Shown in pieces: positions 1 to 5,049 of a stretch of DNA of 5,766 nt (position 1 is the first letter of the stretch; the number at the start of each line of letters is the position of its first letter). The stretch lies in assembly GCA_944324205.1 (NCBI GenBank), contig CALUVK010000108.1, positions 1 through 5,766 of the forward strand, written 5' to 3'. Origin of the DNA: Candidatus Gastranaerophilales bacterium. Its GTDB lineage: Bacteria; Cyanobacteriota; Vampirovibrionia; Gastranaerophilales; Gastranaerophilaceae. Position numbers and translations under genes: made by a program. Below the pieces are notes generated by a model, which saw only the letters and a program-made list of their open reading frames with translations, ran no database searches and had not been told where the DNA came from.

Positions 1-315
1 GGAGAAATCAAAGCTTCACTTGAGAACCCCAAATCAGAAGATGAAGTCTTGGAAGATTTATATACACTAAACTTAATGCTCGATGAGGGCGATAAGAGGG
101 TAAGTGAACTATATCCGGTCTTATCCGGATACAATAACACGACATCTCCCTATATACAAACCTTTTTAGCCGGAATTTACCGCAAAACAAAAATTCCGGA
201 CGCATTTGGCCCATTATGTGCAATGCTAATCAGGAATTCAATAAATCCGCCTAAAAACACTCTTTTTGACCCGAATGAAGAAATCGGCGGAGCTATATTA
301 GATTATTTAGCTTAA
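1..315 (+). CDS. C-terminal part of an unrecognised protein (5' end outside window)
   Basis: Frame 1 is open from the first base to a TAA at 313-315, giving 104 residues. A TTG at 49 could be read as a start, but the frame is already open upstream and no ribosome site precedes it, so I treat this as the tail of a longer gene. The fragment is hydrophilic and probably mostly helical, with many Glu, Asp, Leu and Asn residues. It ends in an acidic stretch, FDPNEEIGGAILDYLA. There is no signal peptide, membrane segment or Cys cluster in the visible part. I do not recognise the family. The stop lies 9 bp inside the convergent gamma-subunit gene, so the two genes share 307-315 on opposite strands. 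Confidence 0.6.
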   Translation, partial: GEIKASLENPKSEDEVLEDLYTLNLMLDEGDKRVSELYPVLSGYNNTTSPYIQTFLAGIYRKTKIPDAFGPLCAMLIRNSINPPKNTLFDPNEEIGGAILDYLA

Positions 316-840
316 AGCAAAAGCTCCATCTAAAGCTTTTAAATTCAAAGGAATTAAATCCCTTTTCTTTTCTCCGAGAACTTTTTCAATACCTTTTGCT
401 AAAAATTCTTTTGATACAATGCTGCAAGCAGATGCTAAAACGCCTAAAGATACAACATTTGTAACTTTACTTGTACCTAAATCATTAGCAAGTTTTGTCA
501 TCGGTGCAAAAACATATTTGATATCATTTCTCGGTCTTGCTTCAGCTACAAGAGTAGAATTCGCAATAATTGTTCCGCCGGCTTTAACTCTTGTTATAAA
601 TCTGTCGAAAGACTGCTGGTTAAGAACTATTGCATAATCTGTATCCTGTTTGTGAACAGAGCTTACTTCGCTATCAGAAACAACTATTTCACAGTTTACG
701 GTTCCGCCTCTCATTTCGGCACCATAGCAAGGATACCACGTAACATTTTTGCCTTCTATCATAAATGCGTTAGCTAAGATTGTTCCGGCAAGCAATATTC
801 CCTGTCCTCCAAATCCTGCAAATATAAAATTAGTTTCCAT
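307..840 (-). CDS. 2-oxoacid:ferredoxin oxidoreductase gamma subunit (KorC/VorC-type)
   Basis: This is the 177-residue gamma subunit of a four-subunit 2-oxoacid:ferredoxin oxidoreductase, cytoplasmic, from the pyruvate/2-ketoisovalerate family (POR_N-gamma, PF01558). Visible hallmarks are the N-terminal GFGGQGI (9-15) and YGAEMRGGT (39-47) followed by the usual NCEI strand. Length is normal for a separate gamma subunit. The ATG at 838-840 overlaps the beta-subunit stop by one base (TAATG). A strong site AAGGAGG sits inside the last beta codons about 7 bases upstream, which fixes the start and implies translational coupling. The gene is last in the cluster. Its final codons overlap the end of the convergent plus-strand gene, and no convincing terminator is seen. 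The fold alone does not tell the 2-oxoacid substrate. Confidence 0.9.
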   Translation of the reverse strand: METNFIFAGFGGQGILLAGTILANAFMIEGKNVTWYPCYGAEMRGGTVNCEIVVSDSEVSSVHKQDTDYAIVLNQQSFDRFITRVKAGGTIIANSTLVAEARPRNDIKYVFAPMTKLANDLGTSKVTNVVSLGVLASACSIVSKEFLAKGIEKVLGEKKRDLIPLNLKALDGAFALS

Positions 841-1580
841 TAATTAACCTCCTTGAATACTCCAAGCGGGAATATTGGTATCATTTCGTTTCTAACTCTT
901 TCATGAGCTTCTTCCGGTGTCATATGCCAATTTGTAGGACAAGAAGAAAGTATTTCAACAAAGCCGAAGCCTTTTCCGTCAAGCTGTGTTTGGAAAGCTT
1001 TTTTTATAGCCTTCTTAGCTTCATTAATATGAGCAACGCTATCCAATGCTACACGGGCAGAAAATGCTGTTCCGTCACAGAGTGCAATATGCTCGGCAAT
1101 TTTTATCGGATATCCGTAGTACTCTTTGTTTCTTCCCGTCGGGGAAGTTGTTGTTACCTGTCCCATAAGTGTTGTAGGGCCTAATTGTCCGCCAGTCATT
1201 CCGTAAGTTGTATTATTTATACAAATTGCAGAAATATTTTCTCCCCTTAGAGCCGAATGCATTGATTCTGCAAGTCCAATTGAAGCGAAATCACCGTCTC
1301 CTGAATATGTGAATACAAACTTGTCAGGTCTTGCTCTCTTAACCCCTGTTGCGGAAGCCAAAGCTCTGCCGTGCGGAGCTTCTACACAATCTATATCAAG
1401 AAAATCATATAAAAACACAGAACACCCCACAGAAGTAGATGATATAGTATTTTCTCTAAGCCCCAATTCATCAAGAACTTCTGCCACAAGCCTTATTGCA
1501 ATACCATGGTCGCAGCCGGGGCAGAATGTGTATCTGAAATCTTTTTTCATTGATTTAGGAATACTAAAAACCTGTTGCAT
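840..1580 (-). CDS. 2-oxoacid:ferredoxin oxidoreductase beta subunit, thiamine diphosphate-binding (KorB/VorA-type)
   Basis: This 246-residue subunit binds thiamine diphosphate and Mg2+, where the 2-oxoacid is decarboxylated. The motif set is complete: FCPGCDHG (19-26), the conserved VGCS around Cys53, APHGRA (68-73), GDGD (94-97), the paired Asn of the Mg site NN (122-123), YGMTGGQ (126-132) and a following GQVTTTSPTGR. Length is typical of the short beta subunit used by VOR/KOR enzymes. The ATG at 1578-1580 lies 12 bases after the alpha stop, and the AGGAG ribosome site overlaps that TAG stop (TAGGAG), so alpha and beta are translationally linked. The beta family is shared between 2-oxoglutarate and branched-chain 2-oxoacid enzymes, so the substrate stays open. 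Confidence 0.93.
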   Translation of the reverse strand: MQQVFSIPKSMKKDFRYTFCPGCDHGIAIRLVAEVLDELGLRENTISSTSVGCSVFLYDFLDIDCVEAPHGRALASATGVKRARPDKFVFTYSGDGDFASIGLAESMHSALRGENISAICINNTTYGMTGGQLGPTTLMGQVTTTSPTGRNKEYYGYPIKIAEHIALCDGTAFSARVALDSVAHINEAKKAIKKAFQTQLDGKGFGFVEILSSCPTNWHMTPEEAHERVRNEMIPIFPLGVFKEVN

Positions 1581-1592
1581 AATTATTTTCTC

Positions 1593-2681
1593 CTACAAAC
1601 TTGCCGCTAATTGTTTTCCGCCCCTCAAGACATTTTCAACGGATGAAACAATTTCTTCAACACTTAACCACTCTCCGCAAGCCCTGTTTATGAGACTTAC
1701 ATTAGAGAGTCCTTCTACAGCATATTTAACATCCTTAAACATTTGCCCCATATTCATTTCTACAACTGCAAACTCTTTTCCTTTTTCGGCAAGAGCATGA
1801 ATTTGTTTATGCGGGAACGGATTTAATGTTACGGGTCTAAAACAGCCTGCTTTAATACCTTTTGCTCTTAAGACTTTCATAGCTGCTTTTATATTTCTTG
1901 TCATAGAGCCGAATGCAACAAGAACGATATCCGCATCATCGACTTCAAATTCTTCGTATGTTGTTTCATTTTCGGCTATGACTTCAAATTTCCGGTGTAA
2001 ATCACAGATATGCTGAATTTGTTTCTTTTCATCCGTCGCAACAGAATATATCATTCTGGCATCTCTTCCCTTAGCACCGGTTAAAGCCCACGAAGAAACA
2101 TCCACTTCCGGATAAGGATACTCTCCGAAGCTTGCAGGCTCCATCATCTGTCCCAAAAGCCCGTCCGCAAGAAGTATAACCGGATTTCTGTATTTCTGCG
2201 CAAGATAAAATGCTCTATAAGTTAAATCAACACATTCCTGTACTGTAGATGGCGCAAGCACGATTAAATTATAATCCCCGTTTCCACCGCCGTAAACCGC
2301 CTGATTATAATCTCCCTGTGCCGGATAAATATACCCCAGACCGGGGCCTGTACGCATTACATTTACCAGAACAACTGGTAATTCATCTGATGCTGCATAT
2401 GAAAGAGCTTCCTGCATCAAAGCTACCGCGCAAGATGATGAAGAAGTCATTGCTTTAACCCCTGTAGCAACTGCTCCCATAACCATGTTAATTGCGGCTA
2501 ATTCACTTTCTGCGCAAACATATCCGCGCCCGAGTTCCTGCATCTTTCCGCTCAAATACTCGCCTATTTCTGTCTGAGGTGTAATCGGATATCCGAAATA
2601 ACATTGACAGCCAGCATTTACAGCAGCCTGCGCTATTGCATAATTCCCTTTTATTAAAACTTTTTCATCTCTGTTTGTCAT
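1593..2681 (-). CDS. vorB: 2-oxoacid:ferredoxin oxidoreductase alpha subunit (3-methyl-2-oxobutanoate dehydrogenase subunit VorB family)
   Basis: This is the 362-residue alpha subunit, close in length and motif order to VorB-type proteins (about 350 residues). It contains the pyrimidine-binding domain of the thiamine-dependent pair. Motifs: YFGYPITPQTE (28-38) with the substrate/CoA-contacting Thr, AESELAAIN (57-65), MTSSSS (78-83), GPGLG (112-116), QGDYNQ (122-127), GQMMEP near the middle, and FRPVTLNPFP in the C-terminal transketolase-type domain. An oddity is SSSS-Cys84-Ala85, where relatives I recall have SSSS-Pro-Gly. The start is supported by GGAG five bases upstream. The protein pairs with the beta subunit just downstream to cleave a 2-oxoacid into acyl-CoA and CO2, passing electrons to ferredoxin. 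VOR and KOR alphas are hard to separate by eye, so the branched-chain assignment is the best family match rather than proof. Confidence 0.9.
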   Translation of the reverse strand: MTNRDEKVLIKGNYAIAQAAVNAGCQCYFGYPITPQTEIGEYLSGKMQELGRGYVCAESELAAINMVMGAVATGVKAMTSSSSCAVALMQEALSYAASDELPVVLVNVMRTGPGLGYIYPAQGDYNQAVYGGGNGDYNLIVLAPSTVQECVDLTYRAFYLAQKYRNPVILLADGLLGQMMEPASFGEYPYPEVDVSSWALTGAKGRDARMIYSVATDEKKQIQHICDLHRKFEVIAENETTYEEFEVDDADIVLVAFGSMTRNIKAAMKVLRAKGIKAGCFRPVTLNPFPHKQIHALAEKGKEFAVVEMNMGQMFKDVKYAVEGLSNVSLINRACGEWLSVEEIVSSVENVLRGGKQLAASL

Positions 2682-2699
2682 TTTATCTCCAGTGGTTTG

Positions 2700-2790
2700 G
2701 TTAGTGACTAGTGAATAGTGATTAGACTTATTTTATTTACCGTATTACTCGTGACTTAAAATAGTAAAATTCTATTCACTAGTCACTAAC
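2700..2790. repeat. 91 bp palindromic (MITE-like) element with 19 bp arms made of NTAGTGA heptamers
   Basis: Bases 2700-2718 and 2772-2790 are perfect 19 bp inverted repeats separated by 53 bases. The left arm is a tandem heptamer array: TTAGTGA (2701-2707), CTAGTGA (2708-2714), ATAGTGA (2715-2721), then TTAG. Inside the loop a second pair, TATTTTA (2729-2735) and TAAAATA (2757-2763), can extend the fold. The element exactly fills the gap between the ferredoxin stop codon (one base away) and the region of the vorB ribosome site. On the transcribed minus strand no U-tract follows the stem, so it does not look like an intrinsic terminator. It could be a non-autonomous mobile element, a cyanobacterial-style short heptamer repeat, or an RNA processing or stability hairpin. 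No clear target-site duplication is visible. Confidence 0.85.
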
Positions 2791-2791
2791 T

Positions 2792-3001
2792 TCATCTCCA
2801 TACTTCCGTAATTGCCATATCAGGACATCTTTTAGCGCACATGGCGCATCCGATGCACTCATTTTTCTCATCAACAAACTCTACCATATAATCTCCGAGT
2901 CTGTTAGTCTTGTCACTTTTTTTTATTAATCCCTTAGGACAGGTCGTAGTACATATATAACACGACTTACAACGATTTTGGTCTATAACTATCTTTCCCA
3001 T
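2792..3001 (-). CDS. 2-oxoacid:ferredoxin oxidoreductase delta subunit, 2x[4Fe-4S] ferredoxin (KorD/VorD-type)
   Basis: This is a 69-residue ferredoxin-like subunit with two complete [4Fe-4S] sites. The first is C11-x2-C14-x2-C17-x3-C21-P and the second C49-x2-C52-x2-C55-x3-C59-P. Each gives three ligands to one cluster and the last Cys to the other, as in bacterial 2[4Fe-4S] ferredoxins. It relays electrons from the thiamine centre of the alpha/beta pair to free ferredoxin. Gene order delta-alpha-beta-gamma is a common one for VOR/KOR operons, which supports its role as a subunit rather than a free ferredoxin. The ATG at 2999-3001 has an AGGAG site five bases upstream, and an extended -10 promoter lies just beyond it. 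A palindromic repeat separates it from vorB, so its level may be set apart from the other subunits. Confidence 0.92.
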   Translation of the reverse strand: MGKIVIDQNRCKSCYICTTTCPKGLIKKSDKTNRLGDYMVEFVDEKNECIGCAMCAKRCPDMAITEVWR

Positions 3002-3025
3002 ACGAACTCCTGTGTCTAATAAAAG

Positions 3026-3034
3026 ATTATAGCA
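3026..3034 (-). promoter_or_regulatory. Extended -10 promoter of the oxidoreductase operon
   Basis: On the minus strand these bases read TGCTATAAT: a perfect TATAAT hexamer (3026-3031) with an upstream TG dinucleotide, the extended -10 form. The expected start of transcription is near 3019, leaving a short leader of about 18 bases that contains the AGGAG site of the ferredoxin gene. No good -35 hexamer lies 16-18 bases upstream, which is tolerable for an extended -10 promoter. Confidence 0.65.
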
Positions 3035-3065
3035 CTAACAATATTTTCAGACCTGTTTTGTAAAG

Positions 3066-3078
3066 AATTGTAACAATT
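3066..3078. promoter_or_regulatory. 13 bp palindrome, possible operator between divergent genes
   Basis: The sequence AATTGT-A-ACAATT is a perfect 6+1+6 dyad in the 181 bp region between the divergent ferredoxin and flagellin genes. It lies about 35 bases upstream of the ferredoxin -10 and about 45 bases upstream of the candidate flagellin -10, a place where an activator or repressor dimer could act on either gene. The two half-sites are only A/T rich with one G/C each, so chance is possible and no regulator can be named. Confidence 0.35.
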
Positions 3079-3101
3079 TTCTTCAAAAAGTGTTACTGAT
3101 T

Positions 3102-3130
3102 TTCAAAGTGTGGAATTAAAAAAATATAGG
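3102..3130 (+). promoter_or_regulatory. Weak sigma-70-like promoter candidate for the flagellin gene
   Basis: TTCAAA (3102-3107; 4 of 6 matches to TTGACA) and TATAGG (3125-3130; 4 of 6 to TATAAT) are spaced by exactly 17 bases. The -35 region is a partial repeat of a stretch 20 bases upstream: TTCAAAAAGTGT at 3082 and TTCAAAGTGT at 3102. I searched for flagellar sigma-28 (TAAA-N15-GCCGATAA) and sigma-54 (GG-N10-GC) patterns in 3040-3180 and found none. If this promoter is used, transcription would begin near 3137, inside the leader hairpin described separately, so the two proposals do not sit easily together. Confidence 0.3.
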
Positions 3131-3133
3131 ACA

Positions 3134-3175
3134 AATGCAAGGACGCATTCGTAGGATGTGATCGCCAGAAAGGAG
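3134..3175 (+). promoter_or_regulatory. Flagellin mRNA leader: GGA-loop hairpin and ribosome site, possible CsrA target
   Basis: AATGC (3134-3138) and GCATT (3145-3149) form a five-pair stem that displays AAGGAC in a six-base loop. A second GGA follows in GTAGGATG (3151-3158), and a third is in the ribosome site AAAGGAG (3169-3175), seven bases before the ATG. Another GGA starts at 3129. CsrA-family proteins bind A(N)GGA in hairpin loops and commonly bridge such a loop to the Shine-Dalgarno sequence; the Bacillus hag flagellin leader is the known case. An alternative fold pairs CGCAT (3144-3148) with ATGTG (3156-3160) and would expose the first GGA differently. The motif layout is seen; CsrA control is inferred. 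Confidence 0.4.
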
Positions 3176-3182
3176 TAAAAAA

Positions 3183-4073
3183 ATGGCACTAACAATCAAC
3201 ACAAACATTTCATCCCTCATCGTTCAGTCAAACTTGACTAAGGCAACAAGCTCTTTGAACGACGCAATCGAAAGAATGACCACCGGTTACAAGATTAACC
3301 ACGCAGCAGACAACGCAGCAGGTTATTCAATCGCTACAAACTGGGAAACTCAATTAGGTTCTCTTGATGTAGCAGCAGACAACGCCGCAACAGGTGCAGA
3401 CATGTTGACAACATTAGAAGACACTTATGCTCTTGTATCTTCTCACTTGCAACGTGTAAGAGACTTGACCGAGCAGGCTGCAAACGGAACTTACGGCTCT
3501 GATTCATTAAAAGCTATTCAATCAGAAATCACTGCAAGACTTCAAGAAATCGATCGTATTGCTGCAAACTGTGAATTTAACGGTTTGAATATGATGGACG
3601 GTTCAATGGGTACAATTGCTCTTCAGGTAGGTTTATATAGCGATGCTTCCAGCCAAATTGAATTGGATGAATCATTATTTAAGAAGGGTGATGTAGAATC
3701 ATTATTCCAAACTTATGCAACAGTTCCCGGCGGTGATAACTCGCTTGAAGGTATTGCAAAAGCATGTTCAGGTTATGACGGAACTACTATTACAGGCGGA
3801 CAATCAGCAATGCTTGATGAAATCGACAAAGTAATTAACGAAATTTCAGCACGTGCCACTACATTAGGTTCTGCTCAAAACCGTATTGAGTCAGCTATTG
3901 AATCAATTGGTGTTCAATCTGAAAATATTACATCATCATTGTCAACATTAAGAGATGCAGATGTTGCGGAAGAATCTTCAAACTACATAAAAGCACAGAT
4001 TTTACAACAGGCTTCAGCTACATTACTTGCAACTGCAAACCAAACCCCGAGCATTGCATTGAATCTGTTATAA
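3183..4073 (+). CDS. fliC: Flagellin (short, D0/D1-type filament subunit)
   Basis: This 296-residue flagellin would be exported by the flagellar type III machinery and polymerised into the filament. The N-terminal flagellin domain spans about 3-140: MALTINTN start, the helix ending TTGYKINHAADNAAG (33-47), then LQRVRDLTEQAANG (89-102), ITARLQEIDRIA (116-127) and FNG (132-134). The C-terminal domain spans about 210-296, with RIES (234-237), LRDADVAEES (256-265), KAQILQQAS (270-278) and the terminal LNLL. Only about 65 residues lie between them, so the variable D2/D3 domains are essentially absent. It has two Cys (130 and 195), rare in flagellins. The QRVRDL segment resembles the conserved patch seen by TLR5. 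AGGAG lies seven bases before the ATG. The gene stands alone, with its own terminator and no other flagellar gene in the window. Codons in the first third favour C endings (aac, atc, gac) more than the rest. Confidence 0.96.
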   Translation: MALTINTNISSLIVQSNLTKATSSLNDAIERMTTGYKINHAADNAAGYSIATNWETQLGSLDVAADNAATGADMLTTLEDTYALVSSHLQRVRDLTEQAANGTYGSDSLKAIQSEITARLQEIDRIAANCEFNGLNMMDGSMGTIALQVGLYSDASSQIELDESLFKKGDVESLFQTYATVPGGDNSLEGIAKACSGYDGTTITGGQSAMLDEIDKVINEISARATTLGSAQNRIESAIESIGVQSENITSSLSTLRDADVAEESSNYIKAQILQQASATLLATANQTPSIALNLL

Positions 4074-4099
4074 TTTTGAGGGGATATATTTACCCTGAG

Positions 4100-4140
4100 A
4101 AAAGCAAGGATTTTCATAAATCCTTGCTTTTGTGTTTTAT
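4100..4140 (+). terminator. Rho-independent terminator of the flagellin gene, possibly bidirectional
   Basis: Bases 4100-4113 and 4118-4131 form a perfect 14 bp stem around a four-base TCAT loop. The stem has a GCAAGGA core, ends in a T-run, and is followed by GTGTTTTATT. It begins 26 bases after the flagellin stop. Read from the other strand the same stem carries its own terminal T-run (TTTT), so it may also stop transcripts of the acetyltransferase cassette arriving from the right, though the minus-strand U-tract is short. Confidence 0.9.
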
Positions 4141-4211
4141 TATAATTTAAGAAATTAAATAAAGCATAAATTGACTGTGCAATATAAAAAATACATTAAC
4201 AACAAACACTA

Positions 4212-4715
4212 TTATTCATTTATTAAAGCCTGTATTGTTGCTATTGGTACATAATAAAGTCGTTCATCTATTTTTTGTAGAAATTCTATTTTGTCATAAA
4301 ATTTTTTTGCAACAATTGCATTTAGAGGGGTTAAAAACAATCCTTTTATACCAGCAATCTTAGAAGCTTCATAAGTTTTTTTTATTGCTTCATATAATAA
4401 ATACATTCCATAATTTTGTCCTCTTAAATTTTTATCGCGGGCAAGCATACCAAGTAATATACAAGGAACTTTGTCTTTACGGTTTTGTCTTAAATCAAAG
4501 GGTATTTCATTGGAAATGTCTTTAAGTTCAATATTTTCATATGCCAATGTATAATATGCAGTAACATTATTATTATCAAGAACAACGTATGTTTTTGAAA
4601 TATTATTTGTATGATTTTGTCTTGCATACTTTTTTATGAAATCATTTAATTCAGTTTCTCCGCAGTCAAAACCACTTCTATTTTGATCTTTATCTATGTA
4701 TACTGGATTATTCAT
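4212..4715 (-). CDS. GNAT-family N-acetyltransferase, TacT/AtaT-like toxin candidate
   Basis: This 167-residue protein has the layout of GNAT toxins that acetylate the amino group of aminoacyl-tRNAs and block translation. Near the N-terminus, SGFDCGETELNDFI (14-27) and YARQNH (30-35) are the family signature. A central strand reads VTAYYTLA (51-58). The acetyl-CoA region is LLGMLARD (87-94) followed by LRGQNYG (97-103), and AKKFYDKIEF (136-145) carries Tyr140, in the place of the catalytic Tyr of Salmonella TacT. An oddity is that the second Gly of the usual Q/R-x-x-G-x-G loop is Asn101. The ATG overlaps the upstream stop by 8 bases and has no good ribosome site of its own, so expression probably depends on translation of the gene before it, as in toxin-antitoxin pairs. 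Toxicity is inferred from family membership and layout; a non-toxin acetyltransferase remains possible. Confidence 0.85.
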   Translation of the reverse strand: MNNPVYIDKDQNRSGFDCGETELNDFIKKYARQNHTNNISKTYVVLDNNNVTAYYTLAYENIELKDISNEIPFDLRQNRKDKVPCILLGMLARDKNLRGQNYGMYLLYEAIKKTYEASKIAGIKGLFLTPLNAIVAKKFYDKIEFLQKIDERLYYVPIATIQALINE

Positions 4716-5049
4716 AAAAGTGTTTTATTTTACTCTTAAATTTTCTGATACTTTCATAATTTATTGGTTTGTTATCCGCTTCAAAAATTTTATCCCAATC
4801 AGCTTTATTCAATTCTATTTTATAAGAAGTGTTTTTATGGTTAACTTCAATATTTGAAGGTTCTTCTTTTAAATAAAAATTTTTTACTTTATAGTCGGAC
4901 AGGATATCATTTACTGCTGTTGAAGCTTCTGCACTAGTTTTAGTGTTAAGATATGAATAAAATCCATTATTTTCTACAGAAATCTTTAAACTTTCCTCTG
5001 TTATTTGATTGAATTTTGGTTGAAAAATTTTATGTTTAGCATCTATCAT
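4708..5049 (-). CDS. Unrecognised 113-residue protein, candidate antitoxin of the GNAT protein
   Basis: I do not recognise the N-terminal two thirds (1-70), which are hydrophilic and contain a likely helix near 38-52. They show no ribbon-helix-helix pattern of the DUF1778 antitoxins that normally precede TacT-like toxins. The C-terminus (76-107) does resemble the DUF1778 toxin-wrapping tail: a strand YKIEL, then NKADWDKIF (81-89), a Pro-containing turn (NKP, 93-95) and a basic helix. Relatives read roughly F-x-L-s-x-x-D-W-x-x-F with a Pro turn and a Leu/Arg-rich end. The ATG at 5047-5049 follows the TAA of the preceding gene directly (TAAATG), with GGAG eight bases upstream. The 3' end overlaps the acetyltransferase start by 8 bases. 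Position, size and tail suggest an antitoxin; the different N-terminus leaves DNA binding doubtful. Confidence 0.75.
   Translation of the reverse strand: MIDAKHKIFQPKFNQITEESLKISVENNGFYSYLNTKTSAEASTAVNDILSDYKVKNFYLKEEPSNIEVNHKNTSYKIELNKADWDKIFEADNKPINYESIRKFKSKIKHFYE

Noticed and set aside
8..223. Minus-strand open frame of 71 codons
   Set aside because: It lies opposite the plus-strand frame that is open from base 1 to 315, shows no recognisable features, and is not joined to any operon.
319..340. Seven-pair hairpin AAAAGCT / AGCTTTT just past the plus-strand stop, considered as a terminator
   Set aside because: The stem is weak, the T-run is inside the stem rather than after it, and it lies in gamma-subunit coding sequence, where it is better explained as codons.
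1309..1800. Plus-strand open frame of 163 codons across the beta and alpha subunit genes
   Set aside because: It lies antisense to two genes with complete enzyme motifs and shows no family features, so I take it as a shadow frame. The same applies to plus-strand frames at 419-637, 903-1184 and 2249-2458.
2700..2790. Palindromic element as an intrinsic terminator between ferredoxin and vorB
   Set aside because: The transcribed strand has no U-tract after the stem (it continues CAAACCACTGG), and downstream genes of the same enzyme need to be expressed.
3040..3180. Sigma-28 or sigma-54 promoter for the flagellin
   Set aside because: No TAAA-N15-GCCGATAA-like or GG-N10-GC pair could be found at acceptable quality on the plus strand.
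4171..4199. TTGACT followed by TACATT as a plus-strand promoter
   Set aside because: The spacing is only 15 bases, the -10 is poor, and no plus-strand gene follows; all genes to the right are on the minus strand.
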